A DNA stretch of 64,000 nt from Fischerella sp. PCC 9431 (GCF_000447295.1 NZ_KE650771.1:3669964-3733963), one strand, 5' to 3'; positions 51,052 through 60,185 are shown, counted from the stretch's first letter. Notes: a model not told the origin generated them from the sequence alone. A program made the numbers and translations.

Positions 51052-52317
51052 TTAATTCATCGCAGTGGGAAATGCACCTGGTTGTACGGCTAAATTGATG
51101 GTTTGACCTTGACGGCGCAATTCTATGCGTAAGTTTCCACCGATTTGACTATTATCTACTGCTTTTTGGATGCTGCTAGCATCTTTGACAGTTTCACCGT
51201 TGAGTTTTTGAATTACATCACCAGCACGTAAACCTGCTCTTGCAGCTGGTGAATTAGGCATAACTTTCACAACTAAGACGCCTTGATCTTCATTGACGCT
51301 TAAATTACTGTTGGGGTCTGAGTTGATATTCTGCTTTAACTCTGGTGTCAATCCGATCATTTGAATGCCTAAATAAGGATGTTGAGCTTTCCCTGTAGAA
51401 ATGATTTGATCGGCTATGCGTTGCGCTGTGTTGATGGGAATGGCAAATCCGATTCCTTGCGCCCCTTGAATAATAGCTGTATTCATACCAATCACTTGAC
51501 CACGATCATTTAATAGTGGTCCACCAGAATTCCCAGGGTTAATTGCTGCGTCTGTTTGGATATAGTCTACTCGCTTATCACTAGCACCAATTAAACTACT
51601 GTTACGTCCGGTAGCACTGATGATTCCTGTGGTGACTGTATTATCTAATCCCAAGGGATTACCGATCGCGATCGCTAATTGTCCGGGTTGTAATTGCTCA
51701 GAATTGCCCGTTGTTAAGGTTGGCAGATTATTTGCCTGAATTTTAACAACTGCTACATCGGTCAACTCGTCTTTACCCAATACTTTTCCGTCAAAGCTAC
51801 GTCCATCTTTGAGTGTCACTTTTACCGTATCTGCACCATCAACGACGTGAGCATTAGTGAGGATGCGACCATCACCACTAATAATAAAACCTGAACCAGT
51901 ACCACGTTCTACTCGTTGTTGTGGTGATGATGGTAGTTGTCCGCCAAAAAAGCGCTGGAAGAAGGGATCGTCAAATTCCTCTGGTATGCGAGTTTTTACG
52001 GTTCTAGAAGAATCAATTCGTACAACTGCCGGACCAACTTTCTTGACAACATTTGTCACAAAGTTGGGGTCGTTGCTTACTGGTAAGGGTAGAGCAGCAT
52101 TAGCTGGAGTTACCGCCAAATTACTTGCATCTTTGGACATCTGTTGGTGATTATTAGCAATATATCCGCCAGCAAGTGTCATTCCAGAACCGAGCAATAC
52201 TAGCGATAAATTCACAGCTGCTCTGCGCCAGGGTGTGATTCGACGCGGTTTTTCTGTGGATGAATACGAGGAAAAGTTGTTTGATAAATTGTCGCGATCG
52301 CGTGGTTTTTGTAACAT
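51052..52317 (-). CDS. HtrA/Deg-type serine protease with PDZ domain
   Basis: 421 residues from ATG 52317. Periplasmic or thylakoid-lumen quality-control protease. The N-terminus has a cytosolic polar part and one membrane anchor (AAVNLSLVLLGSGMTLAGGYI). The trypsin-like domain shows the triad: His in LTNAHVVDGAD near 155, Asp in DELTDVAVVKI near 185 and Ser in GNSGGPLLND near 265, with an oxyanion region. One PDZ domain follows near residues 310-415 (PYLGIQMIGL, GVLVVKVMPNSPAARAGLRAGDVI). This is the HhoA/HhoB/HtrA layout of cyanobacteria; which paralogue cannot be told. It is monocistronic with its own terminator. Confidence 0.94.
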   Translation of the reverse strand: MLQKPRDRDNLSNNFSSYSSTEKPRRITPWRRAAVNLSLVLLGSGMTLAGGYIANNHQQMSKDASNLAVTPANAALPLPVSNDPNFVTNVVKKVGPAVVRIDSSRTVKTRIPEEFDDPFFQRFFGGQLPSSPQQRVERGTGSGFIISGDGRILTNAHVVDGADTVKVTLKDGRSFDGKVLGKDELTDVAVVKIQANNLPTLTTGNSEQLQPGQLAIAIGNPLGLDNTVTTGIISATGRNSSLIGASDKRVDYIQTDAAINPGNSGGPLLNDRGQVIGMNTAIIQGAQGIGFAIPINTAQRIADQIISTGKAQHPYLGIQMIGLTPELKQNINSDPNSNLSVNEDQGVLVVKVMPNSPAARAGLRAGDVIQKLNGETVKDASSIQKAVDNSQIGGNLRIELRRQGQTINLAVQPGAFPTAMN

Positions 52318-52821
52318 TTTTTGTACGAAGTATCTCTAAAGTTACTTCTAATCTAGATACTAATTGTGAAGTTTTTGTTGCACAAATATGGCGCTGATGT
52401 GAAACTTATTTGAACTATGCCAACTTCAATAAATGCCAACTACTCTCCTTCTTCGACAGGAGGTAAATAAATATCTTTTGCGAAAACCTTAATAGCTTTG
52501 TTAATAATAGCAGCAATATTTAGATCTTTTGCACAAATATTTTTTAACCTGCACTATCCATGCGTTAAAAATTCCCTCGCCCCCGTATAAAATTTAATTT
52601 TCACCAAAGCTTCCCCTAAGCCAGATAAATATGCTTAAATTAACTTAAGGCGATCTAGATTTTATGCTTAAGCACATTCGTTTATTCGGCGATGTGACTA
52701 CAGGATTTTTTTGTTATACTCCCAGTAACAGGATTTATTTTCGGTTGAGAATTTCGTTTTGATTTTTAGAAGCGTCTCTCCGAATCTAACTCTCTACAGC
52801 AAGTGATTTGGGAGATGCCCT
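52318..52821. other. Intergenic region between htrA-type gene and rbp
   Basis: 504 bases. It contains the probable rbp promoter (52693-52720). On the minus strand at about 52440-52547 a short frame without a start reads like the C-terminus of a protein (KDLNIAAIINKAIKVF, then AKDIYLPPVEEGE and TAG), probably a gene scrap. The remainder shows nothing I can support. Confidence 0.35.
52693..52720 (+). promoter_or_regulatory. Probable promoter of rbp
   Basis: TGTGAC (52693-52698) and TATACT (52715-52720) are spaced by 16 bases and would give a leader of roughly 95 bases before the ATG at 52822. A long 5' leader fits cold-regulated RNA-binding protein genes of cyanobacteria. Confidence 0.4.
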
Positions 52822-53142
52822 ATGTCTATTTATATCGGTAACTTATCCTATCAAGTTAGGGAAGAAGACTTGCGGGAAGTTTTTGCTGAATATGGTACTG
52901 TCAAGAAAGTTCAGCTACCTACAGATCGTGAAACCGGACGTCTGCGTGGTTTTGCTTTTGTGGAAATGGAATCAGATGAAGAAGAAGAACGTGCGATTGA
53001 AGCATTAGATGGTGCTGAATGGATGGGAAGAGATTTAAAAGTTAACAAAGCTAGACCTCGTCCAGAAAGAAGCAGTTCCAGAAGTTACTCTTCTGGTGGT
53101 GGAAATTGGGGTAACAGCGGCCGCAACAATCGCCGCTACTAA
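52822..53142 (+). CDS. rbp: RNA-binding protein with one RRM (Rbp)
   Basis: 106 residues, ATG 52822 preceded by GGGAGATG. One RNA-recognition motif fills residues 1-82: RNP2 is IYIGNL at residues 3-8 and RNP1 is RGFAFVEM near 42-49. A Ser/Gly/Arg-rich tail follows (RPRPERSSSRSYSSGGG). This is the cold-inducible glycine-rich Rbp type of cyanobacteria, thought to act on mRNA at low temperature and in mRNA localisation. The rpsU gene follows 121 bases downstream, an arrangement known from Anabaena rbpA. A terminator-like hairpin separates the two genes. Confidence 0.95.
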   Translation: MSIYIGNLSYQVREEDLREVFAEYGTVKKVQLPTDRETGRLRGFAFVEMESDEEEERAIEALDGAEWMGRDLKVNKARPRPERSSSRSYSSGGGNWGNSGRNNRRY

Positions 53143-53175
53143 AATATTTATATAAAAAATTTTAATTTTAGAGTC

Positions 53176-53225
53176 TCCAGCAGATCAAAAAAATGACTCA
53201 ACTCTGCTGGAATGTTTTTTCTTTT
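53176..53225 (+). terminator. Terminator or attenuator between rbp and rpsU
   Basis: TCCAGCAGA (53176-53184) pairs with TCTGCTGGA (53203-53211), followed by ATGTTTTTTCTTTTTT, a typical rho-independent signal. Because rpsU starts only about 50 bases later with no clear promoter, partial read-through is likely and would make S21 levels dependent on rbp transcription. Confidence 0.85.
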
Positions 53226-53263
53226 TTGATGCAAAGTATCCACCTATACCAGGAGTAATCAGA

Positions 53264-53458
53264 ATGACGCAAGTAGTATTGGGAGAAAATGAAGGGATTG
53301 AATCAGCCTTGCGACGATTCAAGCGCCAAGTTTCCAGAGCTGGTATATTCCAAGATATGAGGAAAAAGCGTCACTTTGAGACTCCCTTAGAAAAAGAAAA
53401 GCGCAAAGCTGTTGCAAGACACAAACAACGCCGTAATGGTGGTTCTCGTCATAGGTAA
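53264..53458 (+). CDS. rpsU: 30S ribosomal protein S21
   Basis: 64 residues, ATG 53264 with AGGAGTAAT upstream. The sequence shows the S21 pattern: a short acidic start [19 protein letters not shown], an SRAG motif and a strongly basic end ([20 protein letters not shown] then [11 protein letters not shown]). S21 binds the 30S platform and helps initiation. The length is normal for cyanobacteria. It lies downstream of rbp, from which it may be expressed through the leaky terminator at 53176-53225. Confidence 0.96.
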   Translation: MTQVVLGENEGIESALRRFKRQVSRAGIFQDMRKKRHFETPLEKEKRKAVARHKQRRNGGSRHR

Positions 53459-53474
53459 AATTTTTTAGCTGATT

Positions 53475-53528
53475 CGGGCATTCATCCCGGCACTGCAATC
53501 TTTGATTCAGTGACGGGATGAATGCCCG
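53475..53528. repeat. Long hairpin repeat after rpsU
   Basis: CGGGCATTCATCCCG (53475-53489) pairs exactly with the complement run ending at 53528, and the inner bases CACTG/CAGTG extend the stem by five after one mismatch. The loop is about 12 bases. It begins 17 bases after the rpsU stop. It may be its terminator, but the lack of T's and the palindromic style suggest a dispersed repeat. Confidence 0.75.
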
Positions 53529-53589
53529 GACAAAAACGAAACGCCCCTTGACTAAATTAAACCGCAGTATAGGATTGCTATATAGGCTT

Positions 53590-54825
53590 TTATTGGGGAA
53601 TCTGTCGAGAAAGTTTTTGGATTTGTCCAGAAAAGTAATCTTCCTCGTATTTTAATTGTTGTGCTACCTCCAGTCCTTTTTGAAAAGCCTGTAGTGCTTG
53701 AGGATAGTCTTTACGTTCCAAGTGCATTTTGCCGATTTGATCGTAGGCATTCATTAAACCATAAAAATTGGAAGCTAATTGTTGAGTCTGTACAAGAATT
53801 TCACTAGCTTGCAATGCTTCTTGTATTTGTCCTTGGGAACGGTAGAGTGCAATTAATTTTTGCAAAGCTTCACCAGCACGTACGTACTGCTGTGATTGCC
53901 AAGCCATTGTGTAAGCTTGTTGATAGTTATTAAAAGCTTCCTGGAGAAGATTTGGATTTTTCTTGGCGAGAGATTCATAATCTGAACCGATCGCTAACTT
54001 TAAAGCTGGTAGTTGAGTCGGATTATTCTGTTGTTGATATATTTGTGCGAGTCGGTTTTGTATTTCTATTGCTTGCTGGGGTTGTTTTCCTTGTTCGTAA
54101 ACGTAAGCTAATCTTTGTAGATATGCTAACTCGTTGACACTATCACCCCTAGCAGTAGCTAGTTTTAACAACTCCTGATAGGTATCTGCTGCTTTGCTGT
54201 AATCAAACCAACTCAGATGCACTTCGGCGATCGCTTGCAAAATTTCTACTTCTTTGGCTGGATTTTGCTGCTGTCGCACCGCAGTTAAAACTTGCTGATA
54301 CGCTTCCACAGAATTTTCAGGCGATCGCACTTGTTGATAAGCTTGTCCTAGTGCTTGTAATAAGTTTAAATTTGGGGTTTTTTGGGATTGTGCTTGTTTT
54401 TGAATCGCTTGCAATCGCTGAGTAATGTATTGTACCTCTGGACGATTGCTTTTTTGATAGGCTACAGCACCCACTCTTCCTAGTGCTTGCACCTCTTTGA
54501 TATAACCCAAATACCGACGCAACCGCAGTTCTCGGTTCCAGATCTCAAATGCTCCCAACTCATCACCCGCTTGCAGTTTGGCGGTAGCTTGTTGATTCAA
54601 CTTATCCAACTCCGTCTCCAACCGTAGCTGTTCAATCACAGATAACGGTTGTTTGTCTTTGCCGGGATTACGTGGCAACAGTGGATCAGGTGTGGTAATT
54701 TCTAAGGGTGATGGCGGAAACTCATCTGGTGGTTGAGGCTTTTTAGTAGCAGCCATAGTCAAGGAAGCAGCCAGTAACCAGAAAGCAGTAGTAGCAGTAA
54801 TTGTCACACTTAAGCGTTTAAACAT
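53590..54825 (-). CDS. Exported TPR-repeat protein
   Basis: 411 residues from ATG 54825. A signal peptide with cleavage after MAA (FWLLAASLTMAATKK) precedes a Pro-rich linker (PQPPDEFPPSPLEITTP). From about residue 65 to the end the protein is helical with tetratricopeptide-like pairs: AKLQAGDELGAFEIWNREL, then LNLLQALGQAYQQVRSPENS, AYQQVLTAVRQQQ, YQELLKLATARGDSVNELAY and ending with MHLERKDYPQALQAFQKGLE near 380. It is likely a periplasmic or outer-membrane scaffold. Cyanobacterial proteins with this arrangement are uncharacterised. It converges with rpsU across a hairpin repeat. Confidence 0.88.
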   Translation of the reverse strand: MFKRLSVTITATTAFWLLAASLTMAATKKPQPPDEFPPSPLEITTPDPLLPRNPGKDKQPLSVIEQLRLETELDKLNQQATAKLQAGDELGAFEIWNRELRLRRYLGYIKEVQALGRVGAVAYQKSNRPEVQYITQRLQAIQKQAQSQKTPNLNLLQALGQAYQQVRSPENSVEAYQQVLTAVRQQQNPAKEVEILQAIAEVHLSWFDYSKAADTYQELLKLATARGDSVNELAYLQRLAYVYEQGKQPQQAIEIQNRLAQIYQQQNNPTQLPALKLAIGSDYESLAKKNPNLLQEAFNNYQQAYTMAWQSQQYVRAGEALQKLIALYRSQGQIQEALQASEILVQTQQLASNFYGLMNAYDQIGKMHLERKDYPQALQAFQKGLEVAQQLKYEEDYFSGQIQKLSRQIPQ

Positions 54826-54857
54826 AATTGTTGGTCAATTGTCAATGGTCATTAACT

Positions 54858-54991
54858 CAGTTATCAGTTATCAGTTATCAGTTATCAGTTATCAAATTAA
54901 ACTGTTAACTGATAAGTCCTCCTCTTCCCGTGTCCTCCTTGTCCCCCTTGTCCTCCGTGTCCTCCGTGTCCTCCTTGTCTCCGGTGTCCCC
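54858..54991. repeat. CAGTTAT heptamers followed by 9-bp GTCCTCCTT-type tandem repeats
   Basis: Five perfect CAGTTAT units occupy 54858-54892. From 54932 to 54991 a different, 9-bp tandem array of GTCCTCCTT/GTCCTCCGT units (about 6.7 copies) follows. Both are non-coding and lie between two divergent genes. Confidence 0.9.
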
Positions 54992-55003
54992 ATAAGTTCA
55001 AAG

Positions 55004-55031
55004 TTGACAAATTAGGTATACTGACGATAGT
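55004..55031 (+). promoter_or_regulatory. Probable promoter of the SDR gene
   Basis: TTGACA (55004-55009) is followed after 16 bases by GATAGT (55026-55031), about 100 bases before the ATG at 55131. A good -35 with an acceptable -10; TATACT at 55017-55022 is nearby but too close to pair with it. Confidence 0.4.
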
Positions 55032-55130
55032 CATTCAAAAATTCTCCTGCAAATTCAACAACTTTGCTTTTTTTGAAAAACCATAGACTGACTTTAGCCA
55101 AAAAGCATTTGTTCTGCGAGGGTGAACATC

Positions 55131-55880
55131 ATGACAGGTAAATTAGAAGGCAAAGTTGCAATTGTTACCGGGGCTTCTGCTGGTATTGGTGAAGCAACTG
55201 CGATCGCTCTTGCATTAGAAGGTGCAAAAGTGGTGTTGGCTGCTCGACGTGGCGATCGCTTAGAGGCGCTAGCACAACGTATTGCTGATAGTGGTGGTCA
55301 AGCACTACCCATAATTACTGATGTGACAGACGAAAACCAAGTTCAAAATCTTGTTCAAAAAACCAATGCAGAATTCGGTCGGATCGATATCCTCGTCAAC
55401 AATGCAGGTGTCGCCTTTGTGGGGCCGATTGATGGTGCTAACACTTCAGATTGGCGGCGCATGATTGATATCAATATTGTGGGATTGTTGTACGCAACTC
55501 ACGCGGTGTTACCAATCCTCAAAACTCAGAGTACAGGGCATATTGTCAATATTTCATCCGTCGCAGGTCGGACAGCCAGAGAAGATATTGCTGTATATAA
55601 TGCGACCAAGTGGGCTGTGAATGGTTTTTCAGAAGCTTTACGCAAAGAAGTCTACAAAGATAATATCCGTGTAACTATTATTGAGCCTGGTTTAGTAAAT
55701 ACAGAAATAAATCAAAACGTCAGTGATCCTGCTGTCAAAAAACGCAGTCAAGAACGCCGTCAATCAGTTACACCTCTAGAAAGCGAAGACATCGCAGCAG
55801 CTATTGTTTACGCAGTGACACAACCGCAGCGCGTCAATGTTAACGAAATTTTGATTCGACCTACACAGCAAGGGTGGTAG
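55131..55880 (+). CDS. Short-chain dehydrogenase/reductase (YdfG-like SDR)
   Basis: 249 residues from ATG 55131; a GTG at 55122 would add three. NAD(P)-dependent oxidoreductase. The cofactor motif TGASAGIGEA is at residues 13-22, NNAG near 90, and the catalytic Ser/Tyr/Lys in ISSVAGRTA and YNATKWAV (YxxxK near 160). The sequence after the cofactor site (AARRGDRLEAL, Arg at 40s) fits an NADP-preferring classical SDR of the serine/3-hydroxy acid dehydrogenase type (YdfG). The end (NEILIRPTQQGW) is also typical of that group. Substrate is not determined. It stands alone, with its probable promoter at 55004-55031. Confidence 0.93.
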   Translation: MTGKLEGKVAIVTGASAGIGEATAIALALEGAKVVLAARRGDRLEALAQRIADSGGQALPIITDVTDENQVQNLVQKTNAEFGRIDILVNNAGVAFVGPIDGANTSDWRRMIDINIVGLLYATHAVLPILKTQSTGHIVNISSVAGRTAREDIAVYNATKWAVNGFSEALRKEVYKDNIRVTIIEPGLVNTEINQNVSDPAVKKRSQERRQSVTPLESEDIAAAIVYAVTQPQRVNVNEILIRPTQQGW

Positions 55881-55923
55881 TGCGATCGCATGATAATAAG
55901 CACGATTAGGCAACTTGATAAAC

Positions 55924-56028
55924 TTACTCATCTTCCAGCTTCTCCTGCTGTTGCTTCTCCTCTACCTCTTTTATAGCTTGTTGCACATCCTTTTCTTGAT
56001 AGGGTTTAGCGTCCGAAGTTACAATCAC
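55924..56028 (-). pseudogene. Possible scrap of a degraded coding sequence
   Basis: On the minus strand a 34-codon stretch reads VIVTSDAKPYQEKDVQQAIK, then EVEEKQQQEKLEDE and TAA, with the biased Glu/Lys/Gln composition of a genuine coiled-coil tail. It has no ATG (GTG at 56028 is possible) and no ribosome-binding site is evident. It could be the end of a lost gene. Low certainty. Confidence 0.25.
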
Positions 56029-56097
56029 TAGAAATAAAAATCTTAGAGCTATAAGTATTATCAGTAACGTCACTCAAGCATTTTCTAAGTATTAACG

Positions 56098-56123
56098 GAT
56101 ATTCTCATAATAATGAGAGTATC
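56098..56123. promoter_or_regulatory. Inverted repeat upstream of the CoiA-like gene
   Basis: GATATTCTCAT (56098-56108) and ATGAGAGTATC (56113-56123) pair with one mismatch around AATA, ending 18 bases before the ATG at 56142. It overlaps the place where a promoter would be and may be a repressor site. Confidence 0.45.
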
Positions 56124-56141
56124 ACTAATATCTAATTGAAT

Positions 56142-57467
56142 ATGGATTTTGCAATCTCAATGTATAAAGGTGGGATCAAAGTTTATGCAGATGAATGTGA
56201 TTTTTATTCCTATTCAAAACTAGGTTTAATTTGTCCTTTCTGTAGAAAAGAAGTTTATTTAAGGAAAGGGAATGTTAGAAAACCTTATTTTGCTCATTTT
56301 CATGCTACCAGTTCTAAGCAAGTAGAGAAATGTGAACTGAGAGCATCAGTTTATGGTAATAGTACAGAAACTAGTAATTTTATTGAAGATAGAGGTCAAA
56401 GGCTAAAAATATTTCACGAGCATTTCTTAAGCATCATTTATATAGGAGAACACAAGATTATTAATGACATAAAATTTAATGATTGGCATCATTCAATAAA
56501 ATTTTATAATAATCAAGCTATTAATAATATTACTAAATATTGTCTTGACTATTTCCTAATCCATCGACAAATAATTGAAAATAAGTTTATTCTTCATCTA
56601 GCCTTAATCAAAGATAAGCAAATTATGCTTCAACAGGAAATAGCTTTAGAAGCAATGGTTTACTTATGTGACAAATATAGATTGCATTTGTTAGAGTATC
56701 TACTGCATTACAGCATTTACCAATTATATAAATATGAACAATTTAAGTTATTTAGACAAGAGATTACAACAAAAGATATAGAAAATATTTGTCAATACGT
56801 AGGCGAACTCATTATGGGGAATCCTTGGATAAACGCATTACATACCGCTAAAGAGCTTGAACGGAAGAAAAAGGCTTGCACTAGCAGTGATAACAGTAAT
56901 TCTCATAAAATTAAGGTGTTACCATCACAAGCTTATAATGTAGTTACTGGTAAATCTAGGCTGCATCGTAGTGGAGGTTACTATGATTCGCATCTTAATG
57001 CTACAAAAAATAAACGTAGCACTGGAGTTAAACTAAGTACTACTATTCAAAAGAATATAGATACATGTAAACTATCAAAACCATTCGTTATACCCGGTTT
57101 TAAAGCACCATTACAACTTCAAATTAGTAATACAGGAAACATTATACTGAATGAATTTAATCAGTCAGGTTATCGCACTATAGCAACAATAGCTAAGATA
57201 TGTGATTATCACTTTCAGCAAACTGGGGATACCAATAATCTGGTGTTTGATTGGACATACTATAAAAACATACCTACTAATCTTCAGAATGAGATCATTA
57301 GTAAACAGATTGATCGTATGTTAACCAAATCAACTAATGAAGCTATTAACATAATAATTGATAATAAAGATAGTAAACAAGAACAACCTAAGAAGTTAAG
57401 TAGGAATGCACGTAATAAATTACGTCGTAAGATGGCTAATACAATTGATTTAACAAACAAAAAGTGA
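56142..57467 (+). CDS. CoiA-like zinc-ribbon protein, hypothetical
   Basis: 441 residues from ATG 56142 (MDFAISMYKGGIKVYADEC); an upstream TTG at 56136 is not preferred. The N-terminal 75 residues resemble the competence CoiA N-terminal region: a Cys-x2-Cys pair in LICPFCRKEVYLR followed by VRKPYFAHFHA with the conserved aromatic-His pair. In CoiA a nuclease domain follows, but here no clear D/E-x-K catalytic set is visible. The middle is Ile/Asn/Tyr-rich and the end is basic (SRNARNKLRRKMAN), suggestive of nucleic-acid binding. Codon use is AT-richer than the neighbouring genes, which suggests transfer from elsewhere. It may be a defence or DNA-uptake factor; that is speculation. Confidence 0.7.
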   Translation: MDFAISMYKGGIKVYADECDFYSYSKLGLICPFCRKEVYLRKGNVRKPYFAHFHATSSKQVEKCELRASVYGNSTETSNFIEDRGQRLKIFHEHFLSIIYIGEHKIINDIKFNDWHHSIKFYNNQAINNITKYCLDYFLIHRQIIENKFILHLALIKDKQIMLQQEIALEAMVYLCDKYRLHLLEYLLHYSIYQLYKYEQFKLFRQEITTKDIENICQYVGELIMGNPWINALHTAKELERKKKACTSSDNSNSHKIKVLPSQAYNVVTGKSRLHRSGGYYDSHLNATKNKRSTGVKLSTTIQKNIDTCKLSKPFVIPGFKAPLQLQISNTGNIILNEFNQSGYRTIATIAKICDYHFQQTGDTNNLVFDWTYYKNIPTNLQNEIISKQIDRMLTKSTNEAINIIIDNKDSKQEQPKKLSRNARNKLRRKMANTIDLTNKK

Positions 57468-57741
57468 TTTAACTAAAGTTGCTAAATAAGGACAGATGCC
57501 ATAACGTTGAAACCTCGATATTGTTCTGAGTAACTTTCCATCAGAGATAAAAGACGCTTAAAACTGAAAATAGAGGGATTAAAAGCAGCCATGCCACGGT
57601 TTTTTATCTACATTGTGATTGAATCCACAGAAGTAATCTGTTGTGGAACTTCTATACAACTAGATTGACGTAAAGCAACACTGTTACAGTGCAGCCAAGT
57701 TTATGCAACTTGTGTAAATGTAGAGCAATTGATAAAACAAA

Positions 57742-57813
57742 AGCCCGTGGCGAGGATTGAACTCGCGACCTCACCCTTACCAAGGGTGTGCTCTACCACT
57801 GAGCTACACGGGC
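57742..57813 (-). tRNA. trnT: tRNA-Thr (GGT anticodon)
   Basis: A 72-nt cloverleaf on the minus strand: acceptor GCCCGTG pairs with CACGGGC, discriminator T; D-arm AGCTCAGTGGTAGAGC; anticodon stem CACCC/GGGTG with loop TTGGTAA giving anticodon GGT; T-arm GAGTTCAATCC. No encoded CCA. It is the downstream partner of the tRNA-Tyr gene. Confidence 0.95.
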
Positions 57814-57891
57814 AAAATAACGCATTCATAAAATTAAAAATGTAAAACTAAAACTCTACAATTTTAATCTTACATTTTTAACCTTAGCAGG

Positions 57892-57974
57892 TGGGCCGGG
57901 CTGGATTTGAACCAGCGTAGGCGCTAGCCAACGGATTTACAGTCCGTCTCCATTAACCACTCGGACACCGACCC
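57892..57974 (-). tRNA. trnY: tRNA-Tyr (GTA anticodon)
   Basis: An 83-nt class II tRNA on the minus strand with a long variable arm: acceptor GGGTCGG (with a G-G or G-T mismatch pair) against CCGGCCC, anticodon stem ACGGA/TCCGT, loop CTGTAAA giving GTA, variable arm GGCTAGCGCC, T-arm GGTTCAAATCC. trnY followed by trnT is a conserved cyanobacterial order. Confidence 0.95.
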
Positions 57975-58118
57975 GTGAGACCCACGATTAAGAATAGTAG
58001 CACAAGGTTTTAAAATTTCCAACCTTTTTTTCAAAAAAAATATTTAGGGAACAGGGAAAGAGGACAAGGAGGAGAAGGAAGCAGGGTGCGGGGAGCAGGG
58101 AGCGGAGGAGAATAACCA

Positions 58119-58213
58119 ATGCCCAATGCCCAATTCCCGATCCCCGATGCCCAATGCCCAATTCCCGATCCCCGATCCCCGATCCCCAATCCCCAATCCC
58201 CAATCCCCAATCC
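58119..58213. repeat. C-rich heptamer array (CCCCAAT / CCCCGAT / GCCCAAT)
   Basis: About thirteen degenerate heptamers in tandem end immediately at the stop codon of the minus-strand ABC transporter. The plus-strand form is GCCCAAT, TCCCGAT, CCCCGAT and CCCCAAT. G-rich relatives precede it at about 58058-58110 and occur also at 18516-18572. Confidence 0.9.
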
Positions 58214-60031
58214 CTAACTCAGTAATTCACCAGTTTCTTGCAGTGCGTGCAAGCGATGGTAAATACCGCCATGACGCAGGAGTTGTTCGTGATTACCGAC
58301 TTCTATGATTTTGCCTTGGTCTAGAACCACAATCTGATCTGCTTCTCTGACTGTACTCAGGCGGTGAGCAATGACAATTGTGGTACGAGTTCCTTGGAGC
58401 GATCGCATGGCTAATTGAATCGAACGCTCAGACTCATAATCTAAGCTAGAGGTCGCTTCGTCAAAAATCAGCACATCTGGTTCTACTAATAACGCCCTAG
58501 CAATTCCCAGACGCTGTCTTTGTCCACCAGACAACCTCACACCCCTTTCTCCTACTACTGTGTTATAACCTTGGGGTAAATTCTGAATCACTTCATCAAG
58601 CCTGGCGATTCTACAAGCTTCTGCAACTTGGTCAAAGCTGACATCTGATCGACCATACTTGAGATTATCCAAGACAGTTCCGTTAAAAACATCTACTTCT
58701 TGGTGAACTATTGCCAGTCTGCGGCGATAATTTCCCACATTTAAAGTGCGAATATCTTGACCATCAATCAGAATTTGACCTTCATTTGGTTCAAAATAGC
58801 GCAATAGTAATTTTACCAAAGTGGATTTACCAGAACCCGATCGCCCGACCAATGCCACTGTTTGATATGGTTCAATCAAGAGATTGATATCCTGCAAAAC
58901 TGGGCGCTGAGGTTCGTAGCCAAAGCTCACGTGGGAAAACTCTACTTTTCCTGTAAACTGATAAGCTGAATCTGGTTGCGGTTTCTCCAAAAGACCAATC
59001 GAATCAACTCCAGATGGTTCTTTGAGAAATTCGTTAAACCGCACCATAGAACTATAGCGACGAGCAAAAATCTCCGCCAGTACGCTAATTGGTTCCAACT
59101 CCGCATAAGCCATACTGGAAAGAGTTAAGGTCATGATAAAGTGACCAAGAGAAATCCTACCAGCGACTGTTTCGACTAGCGTCAAACCTAAAATCGCAAA
59201 CACGCAAAACTGAATGATAGTTCTTTGCTTGGTATTTAGCTTGACGTAACCTCTGTGGATACGATAATCCACCACAGTGAATTCACGTTCTAAACGGACT
59301 TTTTGCCGTTCTAGTTCTTTGGCTTCTGTCGCGAATGCTTTTACTGTTTTAATGTTGCTGATAATTTCTGAAGTCCGGCTTTCTGTCCCTTCTCCATATT
59401 TATCCAAGCGGTTATCATGCCAAACTAGGCGCTTTAACTTTTTCAAGGTAAAGCCAAGAATCACCACAAAGGAAATTAAGTACAAAACCGCGATCCGCCA
59501 TTCCACAAACCAGATAAATACAAAAATCCCCAACACCCGAAACAGCTTCGGAATCATCTGTCCTGCGATTTCGGGATAAGTCCAAGTGTGGTTGGCGACA
59601 CCTCTTGCTACTCGCCCTGCAATGCGTCCGGGGTTATTTTCGTCATAAAATTCTAGGGGTAAGGTGAGAATCTTTTCAATCGCTTTTTGATGTTGATCTC
59701 GACGCGACCTTAAGGCAATATCCCAATGAAACCAACTAGTTAACCAAGGTTGTGTCGGCGCTCTCACCACAGTCACAAGAAAAATTAAACCCAGCAATAC
59801 ACCTAAAGATAGAAGCTGATTAACTGGGTAATTGATAAGGTTTGCAATTGTGGCGATCGCTGCCGTCAATGGCTGATCTAATGGTTGATTAGACAATACA
59901 TTCAAAATCTGCCCGATCACATACGGTACGACCAAATCGATAATCTCGTAAACACTGGTAGCTGCAATACTGAAAATACTCAGCTTCCAGTAGGGACGAA
60001 AGTAATTGAGAATATCTCTAAAGTTTGCCAT
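58214..60031 (-). CDS. ABC exporter, fused permease and ATPase (MsbA-like)
   Basis: 605 residues from ATG 60031 ([16 protein letters not shown]); a GTG at 60040 is possible. The transmembrane half (residues 1-330) has six helices and [20 protein letters not shown] as the usual loop. The ATPase half has Walker [11 protein letters not shown] near 385, Q-loop VHQEVDVF, signature [14 protein letters not shown] near 485 and Walker [13 protein letters not shown]. Such homodimeric exporters move lipids, peptides or drugs across the inner membrane. No substrate clue is present. The stop codon lies at the edge of a heptamer repeat array. A second exporter of this type starts at 62400, but on the other strand. 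Confidence 0.95.
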   Translation of the reverse strand: MANFRDILNYFRPYWKLSIFSIAATSVYEIIDLVVPYVIGQILNVLSNQPLDQPLTAAIATIANLINYPVNQLLSLGVLLGLIFLVTVVRAPTQPWLTSWFHWDIALRSRRDQHQKAIEKILTLPLEFYDENNPGRIAGRVARGVANHTWTYPEIAGQMIPKLFRVLGIFVFIWFVEWRIAVLYLISFVVILGFTLKKLKRLVWHDNRLDKYGEGTESRTSEIISNIKTVKAFATEAKELERQKVRLEREFTVVDYRIHRGYVKLNTKQRTIIQFCVFAILGLTLVETVAGRISLGHFIMTLTLSSMAYAELEPISVLAEIFARRYSSMVRFNEFLKEPSGVDSIGLLEKPQPDSAYQFTGKVEFSHVSFGYEPQRPVLQDINLLIEPYQTVALVGRSGSGKSTLVKLLLRYFEPNEGQILIDGQDIRTLNVGNYRRRLAIVHQEVDVFNGTVLDNLKYGRSDVSFDQVAEACRIARLDEVIQNLPQGYNTVVGERGVRLSGGQRQRLGIARALLVEPDVLIFDEATSSLDYESERSIQLAMRSLQGTRTTIVIAHRLSTVREADQIVVLDQGKIIEVGNHEQLLRHGGIYHRLHALQETGELLS

Positions 60032-60145
60032 GATGCACACTGTCCAGAAGCATGAGTCTGTAGCTCTGGAAGTTATATACTACATTTATATTACATTGTA
60101 GTCAAGAGGCAGATCGATAAATTAGCCTTTGGGAAGAGATGAACG

Positions 60146-60185
60146 CTTATCAGTTATCAGTTATCAGTGAACAGTTATCAGTTAC
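60146..60185. repeat. Short CAGTTAT heptamer array
   Basis: Degenerate CAGTTAT/CAGTGAA units between about 60146 and 60185, upstream of the 63-bp tandem repeats. Same family as at 1219 and 54858. Confidence 0.8.

Noticed and set aside
52440-52547. Minus-strand protein end (KDLNIAAIINKAIKVF...)
   Set aside because: Too short, without a start codon, and bounded by a stop; kept only as a remark in the intergenic description.
57742-57974. tRNA genes as integration site
   Set aside because: No partial tRNA duplicate, integrase gene or island boundary was found nearby.
57988-58308. Frames across the heptamer array ([11 protein letters not shown]-like proteins)
   Set aside because: They are translations of C-rich tandem heptamers at the end of the ABC exporter gene.
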